DNA from: DASZZX01 sp036260415
Lineage (GTDB): Bacteria; Actinomycetota; Nitriliruptoria; Nitriliruptorales; JAHWKO01
Reading direction: 5' to 3'
NCBI GenBank assembly: GCA_036260415.1
Contig: DASZZX010000032.1
Coordinates: 1 to 48,138, forward strand
Length of the DNA stretch: 48,138 bases
Positions 8,336 through 16,645 of this stretch are shown here, piece by piece. Below the pieces are notes generated by a model that worked only from the letters and a program-made list of their open reading frames with translations, was not told where the DNA came from and ran no database searches. How positions within the stretch are numbered: the stretch's first letter is position 1; the number at the start of each line of letters is the position of its first letter. Made by a program: the position numbers and the translations under genes.

Positions 8336-9133
8336 TCAGACGGGACGTCGGCAGAGCACGTCGAGTCGCACGAAGGTCTGGTCGTGGGACCCGTCATGAC
8401 GTCCCAACTCGTCGATGCGTTCCTCGGCTCGCAGCAGGAACTGTTCGCGCACCGCGTCCGTGACCCCGGCGACGTACGCCAGCGAGGCCTGCGTACGCAC
8501 GAACCCCAAGAGCTGGTCCTGGTTGAACGGGCGGCGCTGGGCCACCGTCGTGACGCCCGAGCGAGGGATCTCCAACCCGGACTCCTCCAGCAGGTCGAAC
8601 GCGACCCCCGCATCCGGGAACGTCACGGTGGCCGGCCCCAGGTCGAGCTCCGAAGCGATGTCATCCAGCAGCTCCACGACCCCGCGGACGTTGCCTGCGC
8701 CAGCGGACTCCGCGTGGAACCAACCGCCCGGTCGCAGAATCTGCAGGATCGCCTCGTAACAGCGCCCGTAGTCCGCGAGCGGGATCCAGTGGAACACCGC
8801 GCGACTGACCACCAGATCCACGGACGCCGCCGCCACCAGCCTGTCCAGCTCCTGCAATCGGCCCTGGCGGACCTGAAGGTTGTCGGCCTTGTGGGTTCTG
8901 GCGACCTCCAACATCGACGGGTCCGGTTCGACCCCCACGACCCTGCCGTCGGGAACGAGCCTGGCCAGGTGAGCTGTGAACTCTCCACTGCCGCAACCGG
9001 CGTCCACGACATGGTCGCTCGGACGTGGAGGATGCCGATCGACGAACCAGTCATCGAACTGGCGATGATGACCAGCCTGCTCCACGTAGCGATCACCCGC
9101 CCACATGGCCCCCCGCACAGCGCTCTGTGGCAT
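8336..9133 (-). CDS. Class I SAM-dependent methyltransferase
   Basis: A 265-residue soluble enzyme. Motif I is VVDAGCGSGEFTAHLA (about residues 42-57), followed by an acidic residue ending strand 2 (VVGVEPD), then LVVSRAVFHWIP (motif for the acceptor strand) and LRPGGWFHAESA (post-motif). This is a UbiE/Tam-like methyltransferase fold; trans-aconitate methyltransferase-like proteins share the FHWIP phrase. The substrate is unknown. The ATG at 9133 has AGGAG at good spacing. A longer upstream open frame is arginine-rich and non-coding in character. Confidence 0.88.
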   Translation of the reverse strand: MPQSAVRGAMWAGDRYVEQAGHHRQFDDWFVDRHPPRPSDHVVDAGCGSGEFTAHLARLVPDGRVVGVEPDPSMLEVARTHKADNLQVRQGRLQELDRLVAAASVDLVVSRAVFHWIPLADYGRCYEAILQILRPGGWFHAESAGAGNVRGVVELLDDIASELDLGPATVTFPDAGVAFDLLEESGLEIPRSGVTTVAQRRPFNQDQLLGFVRTQASLAYVAGVTDAVREQFLLRAEERIDELGRHDGSHDQTFVRLDVLCRRPV

Positions 9134-9387
9134 CGCGGCTCCTGGGTGATGGGCCCTGACGGTACAGGACGGCCGAACACGTTCGAGCGGGACGCCCAGA
9201 GCGGTCTTCCGCGTTCCGCTCGCTGACCGCGGGCCACGCTGCTCCTCGAGACCCGCGCCGCCGCTGCCGGGTGCATGCCTCGGGAGGCGGCGGTGATCGG
9301 GTACCGGCCGTCGAGCCCGCGGATGCTGCGCGCCGCGCGGCGCCCGCGTGCTAGTGCTTCGGACTGTCGAAGGCGGACGGGATCGAC

Positions 9388-10002
9388 GTGTTCTTCGAGC
9401 CACCACGACCGCACGAGGAGCCGCCGGCGCCCCCTCCCGTGCCGGAGTGGTTCGCTCCACCGGAGGACGAACTTGCGGCGCTGGTCCCGCTCCGCCAGCT
9501 GCTGGTGTCTCAGCAGGGCTTGGCGATCGTGGTCTCCCACGCCGACGTCTTCTCCAACGGCTGCGTGCTGCGGCTGCTGACCGCGGCGCGCCGGACCCCG
9601 GGTATGGGCGACGACGAGTGGATCGACCTGCACGAGGCCATGCTCGGTCACCGCATGCACCGCCGAGTCGTCGCCCGCGAGCTCCCAGCCGACCTGCTGC
9701 GGTGGGGCGTCGCCTACCGTGATGGGCGCAAGGCAACGACCGTGACCACACCGCATCCGTTCGATGCGGATGACTCCGTCAACGGACCGGTGCTGGTGGA
9801 ACACGGCGGGGGAGGTGGGGCCACCCAGGACGGCTGCAGGATGTCGCCGTCGTTGTGGCTGTGGCCGTTGCCTCCGGCCGAGATCTTCCAGCTGGTGTTC
9901 GCCTGGCCGGCCTTCGACATCCCGGAGACGTTCGTCGACATCGACGGGGCCGCGATCGTCTCCGCGGCGGAACGTGTCCTCCCGTTGTTCGACCGTGACT
10001 GA
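9388..10002 (+). CDS. Conserved hypothetical protein
   Basis: A 204-residue soluble protein from a GTG at 9388. The N-terminus is proline-rich (HEEPPAPPPVPEWFAPPEDE). A glycine run (VLVEHGGGGG) and SLWLWPLPPAEIFQLVFAWP follow, and the protein ends in EIDGAA-like and AAERVLPLF segments. I believe similar proteins occur as hypothetical genes in actinobacteria, but no function is known to me. It faces the broken cyclase gene convergently. Confidence 0.65.
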   Translation: MFFEPPRPHEEPPAPPPVPEWFAPPEDELAALVPLRQLLVSQQGLAIVVSHADVFSNGCVLRLLTAARRTPGMGDDEWIDLHEAMLGHRMHRRVVARELPADLLRWGVAYRDGRKATTVTTPHPFDADDSVNGPVLVEHGGGGGATQDGCRMSPSLWLWPLPPAEIFQLVFAWPAFDIPETFVDIDGAAIVSAAERVLPLFDRD

Positions 10003-10099
10003 CGGACGGGTGAGCGTGGAGCCCATCGGCCTGGAGATGGGGGGCGCGACGCCCCGATCCATGCTGGGGCGGGACCGCTGCGACCGTCGGTGAGCGACC

Positions 10100-10941
10100 C
10101 GCTCGCGGCGTAGACCCTCCGGGCACCCTTCAAGCCCTTGGGTTCCCGCTCGCCCGTGTCCTGGAAGTCCAGTCCCGAGCCGGACGCCAGCTGGTGGTCG
10201 ACGACACGGATCTCGCCAGGCGCCGCCGCCGCAGCGATCCGCGCAGCCTCGTGCACGGCAGCTCCTCGCACGTCGTCGCCCACCACCTCGACCTCGCCAG
10301 TGTGCAGCCCCACCCGGAGCTGGAGCCGAAGCCCTGCCGCTCGGTCCTGTTTCGCGATCCCGGCGCGGACCGCCCGCACCGCCCAGTCGAAGACCGCCAG
10401 GAACCCGTCGCCCGTCGTGGTGATCTCCCGCCCCCGGAAACGGTCGAGGACGAGTCGCACGTCCCGGTTGTGCCGCCCGAGCAGTTCACGCCACGTTGAT
10501 CGCCCATGCGCACGGCGATCTCGGTCGACGCCACGATGTCGGTGAACAGCAGCGTGGCGACGACCCGGTCGCCGGACTCGGGGTCGGGCAGCCAGGTGCG
10601 GACCCCCGACCAGTGGAGGCCCGCAACGGCTCGTCGCTGACCACCCATCCATCGTGGCCAGCCGGGACGTCGAACACGTCGTTGGGCCCCGATTCGAGGA
10701 CCGGCCGGCGTCCATCTCCACCCGCAGCCGCCCCTGCAGGACCACCCCGGCGTGGTGGGCCTGGCAGCTCTCGGCGGCTCGGGGGTTGCCGGTCAGCCGG
10801 CGCCCGCCCAGCGCACCGTGGGTCCCGGGCCCTACACGTTCGGCGAGACGGAGGCGTCGCCGATCCGCACGATGTCGGCGCTGATGCCCTCGAACCGGAC
10901 CCGCTCGTCGGGAGCGTCGAGGCTCCTCTTCCGCGGTCCAC
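10100..10941 (-). pseudogene. Cupin-adenylate/guanylate cyclase, broken by four frameshifts
   Basis: Five minus-strand segments in changing frames spell one protein. They are ERVRFEGISADIVRIGDAS (about 10910-10845), SCQAHHAGVVLQGRLRVEM (about 10770), SGPNDVFDVPAGHDGWVVSD (about 10690-10640), LHWSGVRTWLPDPESG with LLFTDIVASTE (to about 10508), and finally WRELLGRH onward to KGLKGARRVYA near 10105. The first three are a cupin-like domain. The last two are a class III nucleotidyl cyclase with metal-binding FTDIVAST, TTGDGFLAVFD and GDDVRGAAVHEAARI. All four shifts go the same way, each as if one base were lost. A cupin fused to a cyclase is a known actinobacterial architecture. The product cannot be made as read. 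Confidence 0.8.
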
Positions 10942-11117
10942 CCACCACCGGCCTCCCGCGCGGCGACGGATGTAGGTGGCGGACGATCAGGAGCCAACCG
11001 CGGCGTCGACCTGCGGGCCCCCCCACCCACGACGACGGGTACGGGCCGGCCGAGCACGACGGCGTATCGTGCGCGTCGCCACACGCGAGGGTTCGTCCAC
11101 GACGGAGGCCCGGGACC

Positions 11118-11993
11118 ATGACGGCAGTCAGCGCCGCCGCGACCATCCGCCAACGGCTGGGCGGCGGAGCCACGGTCAACATGCCCGGCGTCTACGACGC
11201 ATTGTCCGCCCGCCTCGCCGACGAAGCCGGCTTCGAGGTGCTGTTCATCTCCGGCTACTCGGTGTCGGCGTCCCGGCTGGGCATGCCCGACTACGGCTAC
11301 CTCACGCAGACCGAGATCGTCGACGCCGCCGCGACCGTCTGCACCAACACGAACCGGCCGGTGATCGTGGACGCCGACACCGGCTACGGCAACCCGCTCA
11401 ACGCCGTCCGCACCGCCCAGCTGTTGCACCGGGCCGGCGCGGCGGGGCTGTTCCTCGAGGACCAGCGCTGGCCCAAGAAGTGCGGCCACTTCGCTGGCAA
11501 GCAGGTCGTCGAACGCGGGGAGTGGCTGGCCAAGCTGCGTGCCGTGCTGGACCTGCGCGACGACGGGGTGGACCTGTTCGTGGTGGCCCGCACCGACGCG
11601 CGGGCCGCCGTCTCCCTGGACGACGCCATCGCCCGCGCCAAGGCGGCCCGCGATCTCGGAGTGGACGCGATCTTCGTCGAGGCTCCACAGAGCCGCGAGG
11701 AGCTGGAACGCGTCGCCGGAGAGGTCGACGGCGTGGTGCGCGTTGCCAACATGATCGAGGGTGGCCGGACCCCGTTGCTGACCACCAGGGAGCTGCACGA
11801 CCTGGGGTACGACCTCATCGTCACCCCCCTCAGCGGTCTCCTGGCGACCGCTCGCGCCCTGCGGCAGACCTTCGGGGCTCTGCGCGCGAAGGGCACGCTG
11901 CGCGACGACCTGCAACTGCTCGTCCCGTTCGACGAGTTCGGTGCGGTGGTGGACCTCGACGCCCACCGCCGCCTGGAACAGCGCTACGCCTGA
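11118..11993 (+). CDS. PEP mutase/isocitrate lyase family protein
   Basis: A 291-residue TIM-barrel enzyme. Landmarks are MPGVYDALSARLADE and ISGYSVSASRLG (strands 1 and 2), VIVDADTGYGN (metal-binding aspartates), LEDQRWPKKCGHFAGKQV (catalytic loop with the family cysteine) and VVARTDAR, VEAPQS and NMIEGGRTP. These fit the oxaloacetate decarboxylase / carboxyvinyl-carboxyphosphonate mutase / methylisocitrate lyase group. KKCGH favours a lyase reaction on a 2-methylisocitrate-like or oxaloacetate-like acid, but the substrate is not fixed by sequence. The ATG at 11118 has GGAGG about 10 nt upstream. Its last 23 nt recur 65 nt downstream. Confidence 0.9.
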   Translation: MTAVSAAATIRQRLGGGATVNMPGVYDALSARLADEAGFEVLFISGYSVSASRLGMPDYGYLTQTEIVDAAATVCTNTNRPVIVDADTGYGNPLNAVRTAQLLHRAGAAGLFLEDQRWPKKCGHFAGKQVVERGEWLAKLRAVLDLRDDGVDLFVVARTDARAAVSLDDAIARAKAARDLGVDAIFVEAPQSREELERVAGEVDGVVRVANMIEGGRTPLLTTRELHDLGYDLIVTPLSGLLATARALRQTFGALRAKGTLRDDLQLLVPFDEFGAVVDLDAHRRLEQRYA

Positions 11994-12059
11994 TCCCCTC
12001 TTCGGTGCCGCGGCCGGTCTCGACGCTCACCCTCGACCTGGAACAGCGCTACGCCTGAT
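11972..12059 (+). repeat. Duplicated 3' end of the lyase gene
   Basis: The 23-nt string covering the last codons and stop of the lyase-family gene (11972-11994, encoding LEQRYA-stop) is repeated exactly at 12037-12059. The second copy ends against the ATG of the next gene. This looks like a short tandem duplication with diverged intervening sequence. Confidence 0.85.
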
Positions 12060-12693
12060 GGCACGCGTGCACGTGCGGCTGCGGGCGGGCGCGCCGTGGT
12101 GGCTAGGGTGCCGTCCGTGTCGCCCCGCCTGCCCCCGCGATCCGGAGGGAGCCCTGCCACGACTGGTCGCGGGTGTCGGCAACCCCTGGTCGGGAGACCT
12201 CGATCTCGGCCCCCGTTTCGTCCGCCGCTACCGCGGGCATGGATGGCCGGCCGACGTCGTCCTGGAGGAACTGACCGTGGCCGCTCAGCGTGTCCTGCAC
12301 CGGCTGTGGGAGCTCCGTCCCGCGGCGCTGGTGGTGGTGGCGGGCTTCCCACGAGGCGACCACCCCGGGACGGTGCGCCGCTACCGGCCTTCCTGCGACA
12401 CCACCGACGAGGCCGACCTCCAGCGACGCCTCGGCGAGAGCGCCGCCGGGGTGATCGACCTCGACCACATCCTCGCGGTGACCAGCTACTTCGGGGCGCT
12501 GCCGGCCGACACCGTCGTGATCGAGGTGGAGCCGGCCCAGACGGTGTTCTCCGAGCGGCTGTCGGCCACGGTCTCGGCACGGCTGCCAGACCTGCTCGCA
12601 CTGGTCGACGGGGAGGTCCGCCGCCGCGCACCCGCCCGCCAGTTGCGGGGTGCCGCGTGCGACCGCCCCGGCCTCCAGGACGGCGGCCTCTGA
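12058..12693 (+). CDS. Hydrogenase maturation protease homologue, divergent
   Basis: A 211-residue protein whose fold pattern matches the HycI/HyaD endopeptidases that trim the C-terminus of [NiFe] hydrogenase large subunits: LVAGVGNPWSGDLDLGPRFV at the start, a central hydrophobic strand (LVVVAGFPRGDHPG) and a late VVIEVEPAQTVFSERLS. The context supports this, since a hydrogenase whose large subunit keeps a tail lies close by on the other strand. Two nickel-contact positions look changed: the usual Gly-Asp-Asp reads Gly-Asp-Leu, and the second-strand Asp is absent. The ATG at 12058 gives a 32-residue Cys-rich extension. A CTG at 12154 preceded by GGAGG would start at the usual family position. 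Confidence 0.65.
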   Translation: MARVHVRLRAGAPWWLGCRPCRPACPRDPEGALPRLVAGVGNPWSGDLDLGPRFVRRYRGHGWPADVVLEELTVAAQRVLHRLWELRPAALVVVAGFPRGDHPGTVRRYRPSCDTTDEADLQRRLGESAAGVIDLDHILAVTSYFGALPADTVVIEVEPAQTVFSERLSATVSARLPDLLALVDGEVRRRAPARQLRGAACDRPGLQDGGL

Positions 12694-12700
12694 CGGCTGC

Positions 12701-13057
12701 TCACTCAGCGGCGGGGTCGCTGGGTAGCGCGTCGACGAGCCGCTGCAGGTCGTCCTTGGGGATGGCGACCAGCCCCACCTCCCGAGCCTGCGCCTCCACC
12801 GCGGGATCCAGGAACGCCGAGAACAGCACGATCGGTGTCTCGATGCCGTCGTCGCGCAGCTGCCGGGCGACCTCGATCCCGGTCATGCGCGGCATCCGCT
12901 GGTCGAGCACGATGGCGTCGTAGGTGTTTGTCCCGCAGCGCGCGAGCGCCTCCTGCCCTGAGGACGCCTCGTCCACCGTCCAGTCCCGTCGGCTCAGCGC
13001 GAGACGGAGCAGGAGCCGGACGTCCTCCTCGTCGTCGACGAGCAGCACCCGCTTCAT
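12701..13057 (-). CDS. Single-domain response regulator
   Basis: A 118-residue receiver domain with no output domain. Asp8/Asp9 form the acidic pocket, Asp52 (IVLDQRMP) is the phospho-acceptor, a Ser/Ala pair (LFSAF) takes the Thr/Ser position and Lys101 (IPKDD) is the conserved lysine, so it should be active. Its ATG overlaps the stop of the upstream kinase gene (TGATG), so the two are a coupled pair. Without an output domain it must act by protein contact or as a phosphorelay step. It closes the apparent hydrogenase-kinase operon. Confidence 0.93.
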   Translation of the reverse strand: MKRVLLVDDEEDVRLLLRLALSRRDWTVDEASSGQEALARCGTNTYDAIVLDQRMPRMTGIEVARQLRDDGIETPIVLFSAFLDPAVEAQAREVGLVAIPKDDLQRLVDALPSDPAAE

Positions 13058-14802
13058 CAGCCGACCTCCCCTGTAGCACGTGGGAGCACCAAGGTGAACC
13101 GGCTCCCCTCCCCGGGGCGGCTGGCCACCCGCACGTCCCCACCCTGGCTGCGCATGATCTGCCGGGTCATGTACAGGCCCAGGCCGGTGCCCTCGACACC
13201 GGTCGTGTCGGGGCTGCGCGTGAACTTATCGAACAGCTTCGCCTGGTCGGCGGGCGGGATGCCGGGCCCCCGGTCGATGACGCTGAGCTCCACGTTGCGA
13301 CCCGCCTCGCGCGCGGTGATCGTCACCGGCGCGTCGGCGGGAGCGTACTTCAACGCGTTGGAGACCAGGTTGCCCAGGGCCAGGTCCAGCCGGCTCTCGT
13401 CGGCCAGCACCGGCGGCAGGTCGTCAGGCACGTCGACCTCGACCCTCCGCGACGCGGAGGTGCTGTCGGTCACCGCGGCCACGATCGCGCGCACGTCGGT
13501 GGGGACCGGCGACACCGACAGATCGAGCCCCGCCTCGAGACGGATGTAGTCGAGGAACTGCACCACGAGCCTCCGCAGACGGCCCACCTGCCGTCCCAGA
13601 CCCAGGCGCATCTGCTGCAGCTCGGCCGGGTCGTGGCTTTCCCCGAACCCCTCCAGCGTGTCCACCAGTCCCACGAGCACCGACAGGGGCGTCTTCATGT
13701 CGTGGGAGATGGCGGCCAGGATCTCGTTGCGGTAGCGGGCCGCCTCCTCCCGGGCGCGGTGTTCGACCAGCCTGTCGCGCAGCAATGCGTTGGACACGCT
13801 GAGGGCGAGGCGGGCGGCGACCTCCTCCATCAGCCCGACGGTGGACTCGTCCACCGACCCCGGCTCCGTGGACACGACCACCAGCGCACCGACCGTGCCC
13901 GTCTCCGTGTGCAGCGGTAGCACCGCCGCCGATCGCACCTGTTCCCATCCCGGCCCGATCAGCGGGAACCCCCGCTCGACGGTCGGCGCGTGCACGGTTT
14001 GACCGCCGGTGATGACCCGTGAGAGCGCCGTGCCGGGCGGAGGTGCGGTGTGCTGCAGACCCACCAGCAGGTCGCCGTCGGGGGCTCCCGGGGACATCGA
14101 CACGCGTCGGATCACCCCCTCGTCGCTCAACACCACGGCGAGGCTGCAGCCGGTGTCCTTCTCCAGCCGTTCGACGATCCCGTCGAGCGCGTGGCGCGGG
14201 TCCAGGGCGTCCGCCAACTGGGCGCCGACGTGGGCCAATAGCCGCCACCGCGACTCGGCTGCCTCCACCTCGCGCAGGAGACGGTGCACCTGGCTGAGGT
14301 CGCGTGCCGCGTGGATGGCACCGTGCACCTTGCCGTCCGCGTCGCGCACGATCGCACAGGACAGGCTGACCTGGCGCCCGCGACCGTCGGGGCGCGCGAC
14401 CGCAGTTTCCAGCGACAGCTGCCCGTCGGGCGCGGCCTCCATCAGGCCCCACGGGGTCGCGGGGACGCGGTCGCGGTACAGCGTGGCGGCGTCGGCCCCG
14501 AGCAGCTCCTCCATCGTCCTTCCGAGGAGCTGCGTGGCAGCCGCGTTGGCGCGAGTCACCGCGCCGTGCGGGTCGACGACCAGCACCGCGTCCGACAGCG
14601 ATCCGAACAGTCGGTCGAGCAGGGCTTCCGTCTGGACGCGGCGCAGGTGCTCGCGGTCCAGCTCCAGTTGGACGTCGGCCAGCGCGTCGAGCGCCTGCGA
14701 CAGCTGACGGGTGACGGTCCGCTCGTCACCGCGGGCGGCCGCGTCGTGCCCAGAGTCCTGCGATCCGCCGCCTCCGGAGTCCGCGCGGACGTCGTCGCTC
14801 AT
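13057..14802 (-). CDS. PAS-GAF sensor histidine kinase
   Basis: A 581-residue cytoplasmic kinase with no membrane segment. Order: N-terminal coiled coil (30-65), PAS domain (66-165), a linker with a second coiled coil (168-185), GAF domain (about 185-340), HisKA with phospho-acceptor His367 (AISHDMKTPLS) and HATPase with N box (LGNLVSNALKYAP), DRGPGIP and GTGLGLYM. The gene begins 1 nt after the stop of the hydrogenase large subunit and overlaps the receiver gene by 1 nt. A soluble PAS kinase so tightly bound to a hydrogenase recalls the HoxJ/HupT arrangement in which a hydrogenase signals H2 to a kinase; here that is inference. The PAS or GAF pocket could instead bind heme, flavin or another ligand. 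Confidence 0.93.
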   Translation of the reverse strand: MSDDVRADSGGGGSQDSGHDAAARGDERTVTRQLSQALDALADVQLELDREHLRRVQTEALLDRLFGSLSDAVLVVDPHGAVTRANAAATQLLGRTMEELLGADAATLYRDRVPATPWGLMEAAPDGQLSLETAVARPDGRGRQVSLSCAIVRDADGKVHGAIHAARDLSQVHRLLREVEAAESRWRLLAHVGAQLADALDPRHALDGIVERLEKDTGCSLAVVLSDEGVIRRVSMSPGAPDGDLLVGLQHTAPPPGTALSRVITGGQTVHAPTVERGFPLIGPGWEQVRSAAVLPLHTETGTVGALVVVSTEPGSVDESTVGLMEEVAARLALSVSNALLRDRLVEHRAREEAARYRNEILAAISHDMKTPLSVLVGLVDTLEGFGESHDPAELQQMRLGLGRQVGRLRRLVVQFLDYIRLEAGLDLSVSPVPTDVRAIVAAVTDSTSASRRVEVDVPDDLPPVLADESRLDLALGNLVSNALKYAPADAPVTITAREAGRNVELSVIDRGPGIPPADQAKLFDKFTRSPDTTGVEGTGLGLYMTRQIMRSQGGDVRVASRPGEGSRFTLVLPRATGEVG

Positions 14803-14803
14803 A

Positions 14804-16642
14804 TCAGTCCAGGCCGCAGGCGCAGCTGGTCGCCTCCCGCACGACCGTGCCCCCGCCGGTGTGCAGGTGGACGGCGCAGGGAAGGCACGGATCGAAGCTG
14901 CGAACCGTCCGCAGGATGTCGATGCCGACGAAGTTGTCGGGGTCGGACACCTCTTCCAGGATGGGGGTGTTAAGCACGGCTTCCTCGTAGGGACCGGGGA
15001 CGCCCCACGGATCGCGGGGGGAGGCCATCCAGGTCGACGGGGTCAGGATCTGGTAGTTGGCCAGCCGCGCGTCCTCCACCCGGCAGTAGTGGGTGAGCGT
15101 CCCTCGGCCCGCCTCCCAGAAGCCGACGCCCACGCCGTCGGCCACCTCGAACGCGGAGCTCATCTCGGTCCGTTCGCTGCGGAACACGTCGAAGGCGCGC
15201 AGCAGGAACGTGTAGCCGGCCATCAGACAGTAGGCCACGTGCACGGCGCGGGCGCGGAGCCGTTCGAAGGCGTTGACCACGTCGGGGACACGCCAGGTGA
15301 TGACCGTCTCGGGCAGCGTGCTCTCCGGCACCGTGATCCGCAACAGCCCGGGCTCGGTCCGGATGAACTCGGTCTCGACCAGCCCGGCTGCCACGGTGAT
15401 CCACTGGCGGGCCAGGGGGCCGGACTCCGCGGGGCGGCGATCCCACCGCGGGGCGGTCGCCCACGAGTAGCGGCCTTTCCAGCTGGTGGCCTCCGGCCGG
15501 GGCAGCGTGCGCTTGTTCGACGGGTGGAAGGGGCTGAGCGGCGCCCCGTCCGGCGTTGTGGTGGCACCATCCGCCCAGCGTTCGTAGAACGAGTGGTCGA
15601 CGAACTCCTCGATGCCCAGGTCGATCTGCCGCAGCCGGGTCGTACGCAGTTCCCCGTCGATGACCACCCCGGGCGTGGACAGGCGGTTGCGTCCCCACGT
15701 GTCGGCGTGGGCGTAGGCGGCGTCGTAGACGTCGGGATCGTCCCAGATCCCGGTGCTGATCAGGTTGGCCTGGCGGATCCCGACCTGGCGGTAGGCGGGG
15801 TCGGCGGCGTAGAAGAACTCGATCAGGTCGTCCCACAGAGTCGCCACCCGCTTGGCGTAGTCCAGTAGGCGGACCATGCGCGCCAGCACCTGGTTGAGGG
15901 TGGCATGGTCCAGGCGGGTCCCGAGCCCGGCCGGGACGACAGCGGAGGGGTGGGGGTACTTGCCGTAGATGAGGGACACGATCTCCCGGCCTGCCCGGGT
16001 CACCTCCAGGGCCTCGGTGACGAACTCCCCGCGCAGCGGGTTGAGTCCCGTCATGATCTCCGCGATCGTGACCTTGCCGTGCGTGCGGGCGTGGGGGGCG
16101 GCCGCACGCTGGGCTCGCTGCCACAGCCGGGGGTTGGTCCGCGTCACCATCTCCTCGGAGTAGTCGGGCCCGGCCAGGAGGAAGAGGTGCAGGCAGTGGT
16201 CGTAGAGCAGCTCGGCCGCCTCGGCCAGGTTGCGGGCGATCACCGTCAGCGGTGGCGGCGCCACGCCGAAGGTCATCTCCAGCGCCATCGCCGCGCACGT
16301 GGAGTGCACCCCTCCGCACACCCCGCACGCCCGGGACGAGATCTCGATCGCTTCCAGCGGATCGCGCCCGCGCAGGATCAACTCGTAGCCACGGAACAGC
16401 ACCGCCTGGGAGTGGGCGGTCGTCACCGCCCGGGCGTGGAGGTCCACCGTGGTGTGGAACGCCAAGGCGCCTGCGACCCGTGTGACCGGGTCGATGGCGA
16501 ACTCCCTGCCGGCCGCCTCCGACGGGTCCGGATCCGGCTGCGGGGTGTCCCTCGGCCCCCTCTCGAGACCGAACCCGCGGCTGTCGTCCAGGTGGGGCTC
16601 GCCGGCCTCGTCGAAGACGATCGGGAGGTTCTCGAAGCACAC
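14804..16642 (-). CDS. [NiFe] hydrogenase large subunit
   Basis: A 612-residue subunit holding the NiFe(CN)2CO centre. The N-terminal ligand motif is RACGVCGGVH (Cys106 and Cys109); the C-terminal one is DPCLPCAVH (Cys586 and Cys589). After His592 a 20-residue tail containing two cysteines remains, so the protein should need a maturation endopeptidase. Strings such as LIYGKYPHPS, ISTGIWDDPDVYDA, RDPWGVPGPYEEAV and LNTPILEE mark a group 1-like actinobacterial enzyme. I do not assign a subgroup; 1h-like is possible. The GTG at 16642 lies 3 nt after the small-subunit stop with GGGAGG spanning that stop. No hyp maturation genes lie in the window. Confidence 0.95.
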   Translation of the reverse strand: MCFENLPIVFDEAGEPHLDDSRGFGLERGPRDTPQPDPDPSEAAGREFAIDPVTRVAGALAFHTTVDLHARAVTTAHSQAVLFRGYELILRGRDPLEAIEISSRACGVCGGVHSTCAAMALEMTFGVAPPPLTVIARNLAEAAELLYDHCLHLFLLAGPDYSEEMVTRTNPRLWQRAQRAAAPHARTHGKVTIAEIMTGLNPLRGEFVTEALEVTRAGREIVSLIYGKYPHPSAVVPAGLGTRLDHATLNQVLARMVRLLDYAKRVATLWDDLIEFFYAADPAYRQVGIRQANLISTGIWDDPDVYDAAYAHADTWGRNRLSTPGVVIDGELRTTRLRQIDLGIEEFVDHSFYERWADGATTTPDGAPLSPFHPSNKRTLPRPEATSWKGRYSWATAPRWDRRPAESGPLARQWITVAAGLVETEFIRTEPGLLRITVPESTLPETVITWRVPDVVNAFERLRARAVHVAYCLMAGYTFLLRAFDVFRSERTEMSSAFEVADGVGVGFWEAGRGTLTHYCRVEDARLANYQILTPSTWMASPRDPWGVPGPYEEAVLNTPILEEVSDPDNFVGIDILRTVRSFDPCLPCAVHLHTGGGTVVREATSCACGLD

Positions 16643-16645
16643 GCC

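Noticed and set aside
10752..11117. Upstream extension of the lyase-family gene
   Set aside because: It overlaps the broken cyclase on the other strand and has no family-like residues. The ATG at 11118 gives the normal N-terminus.
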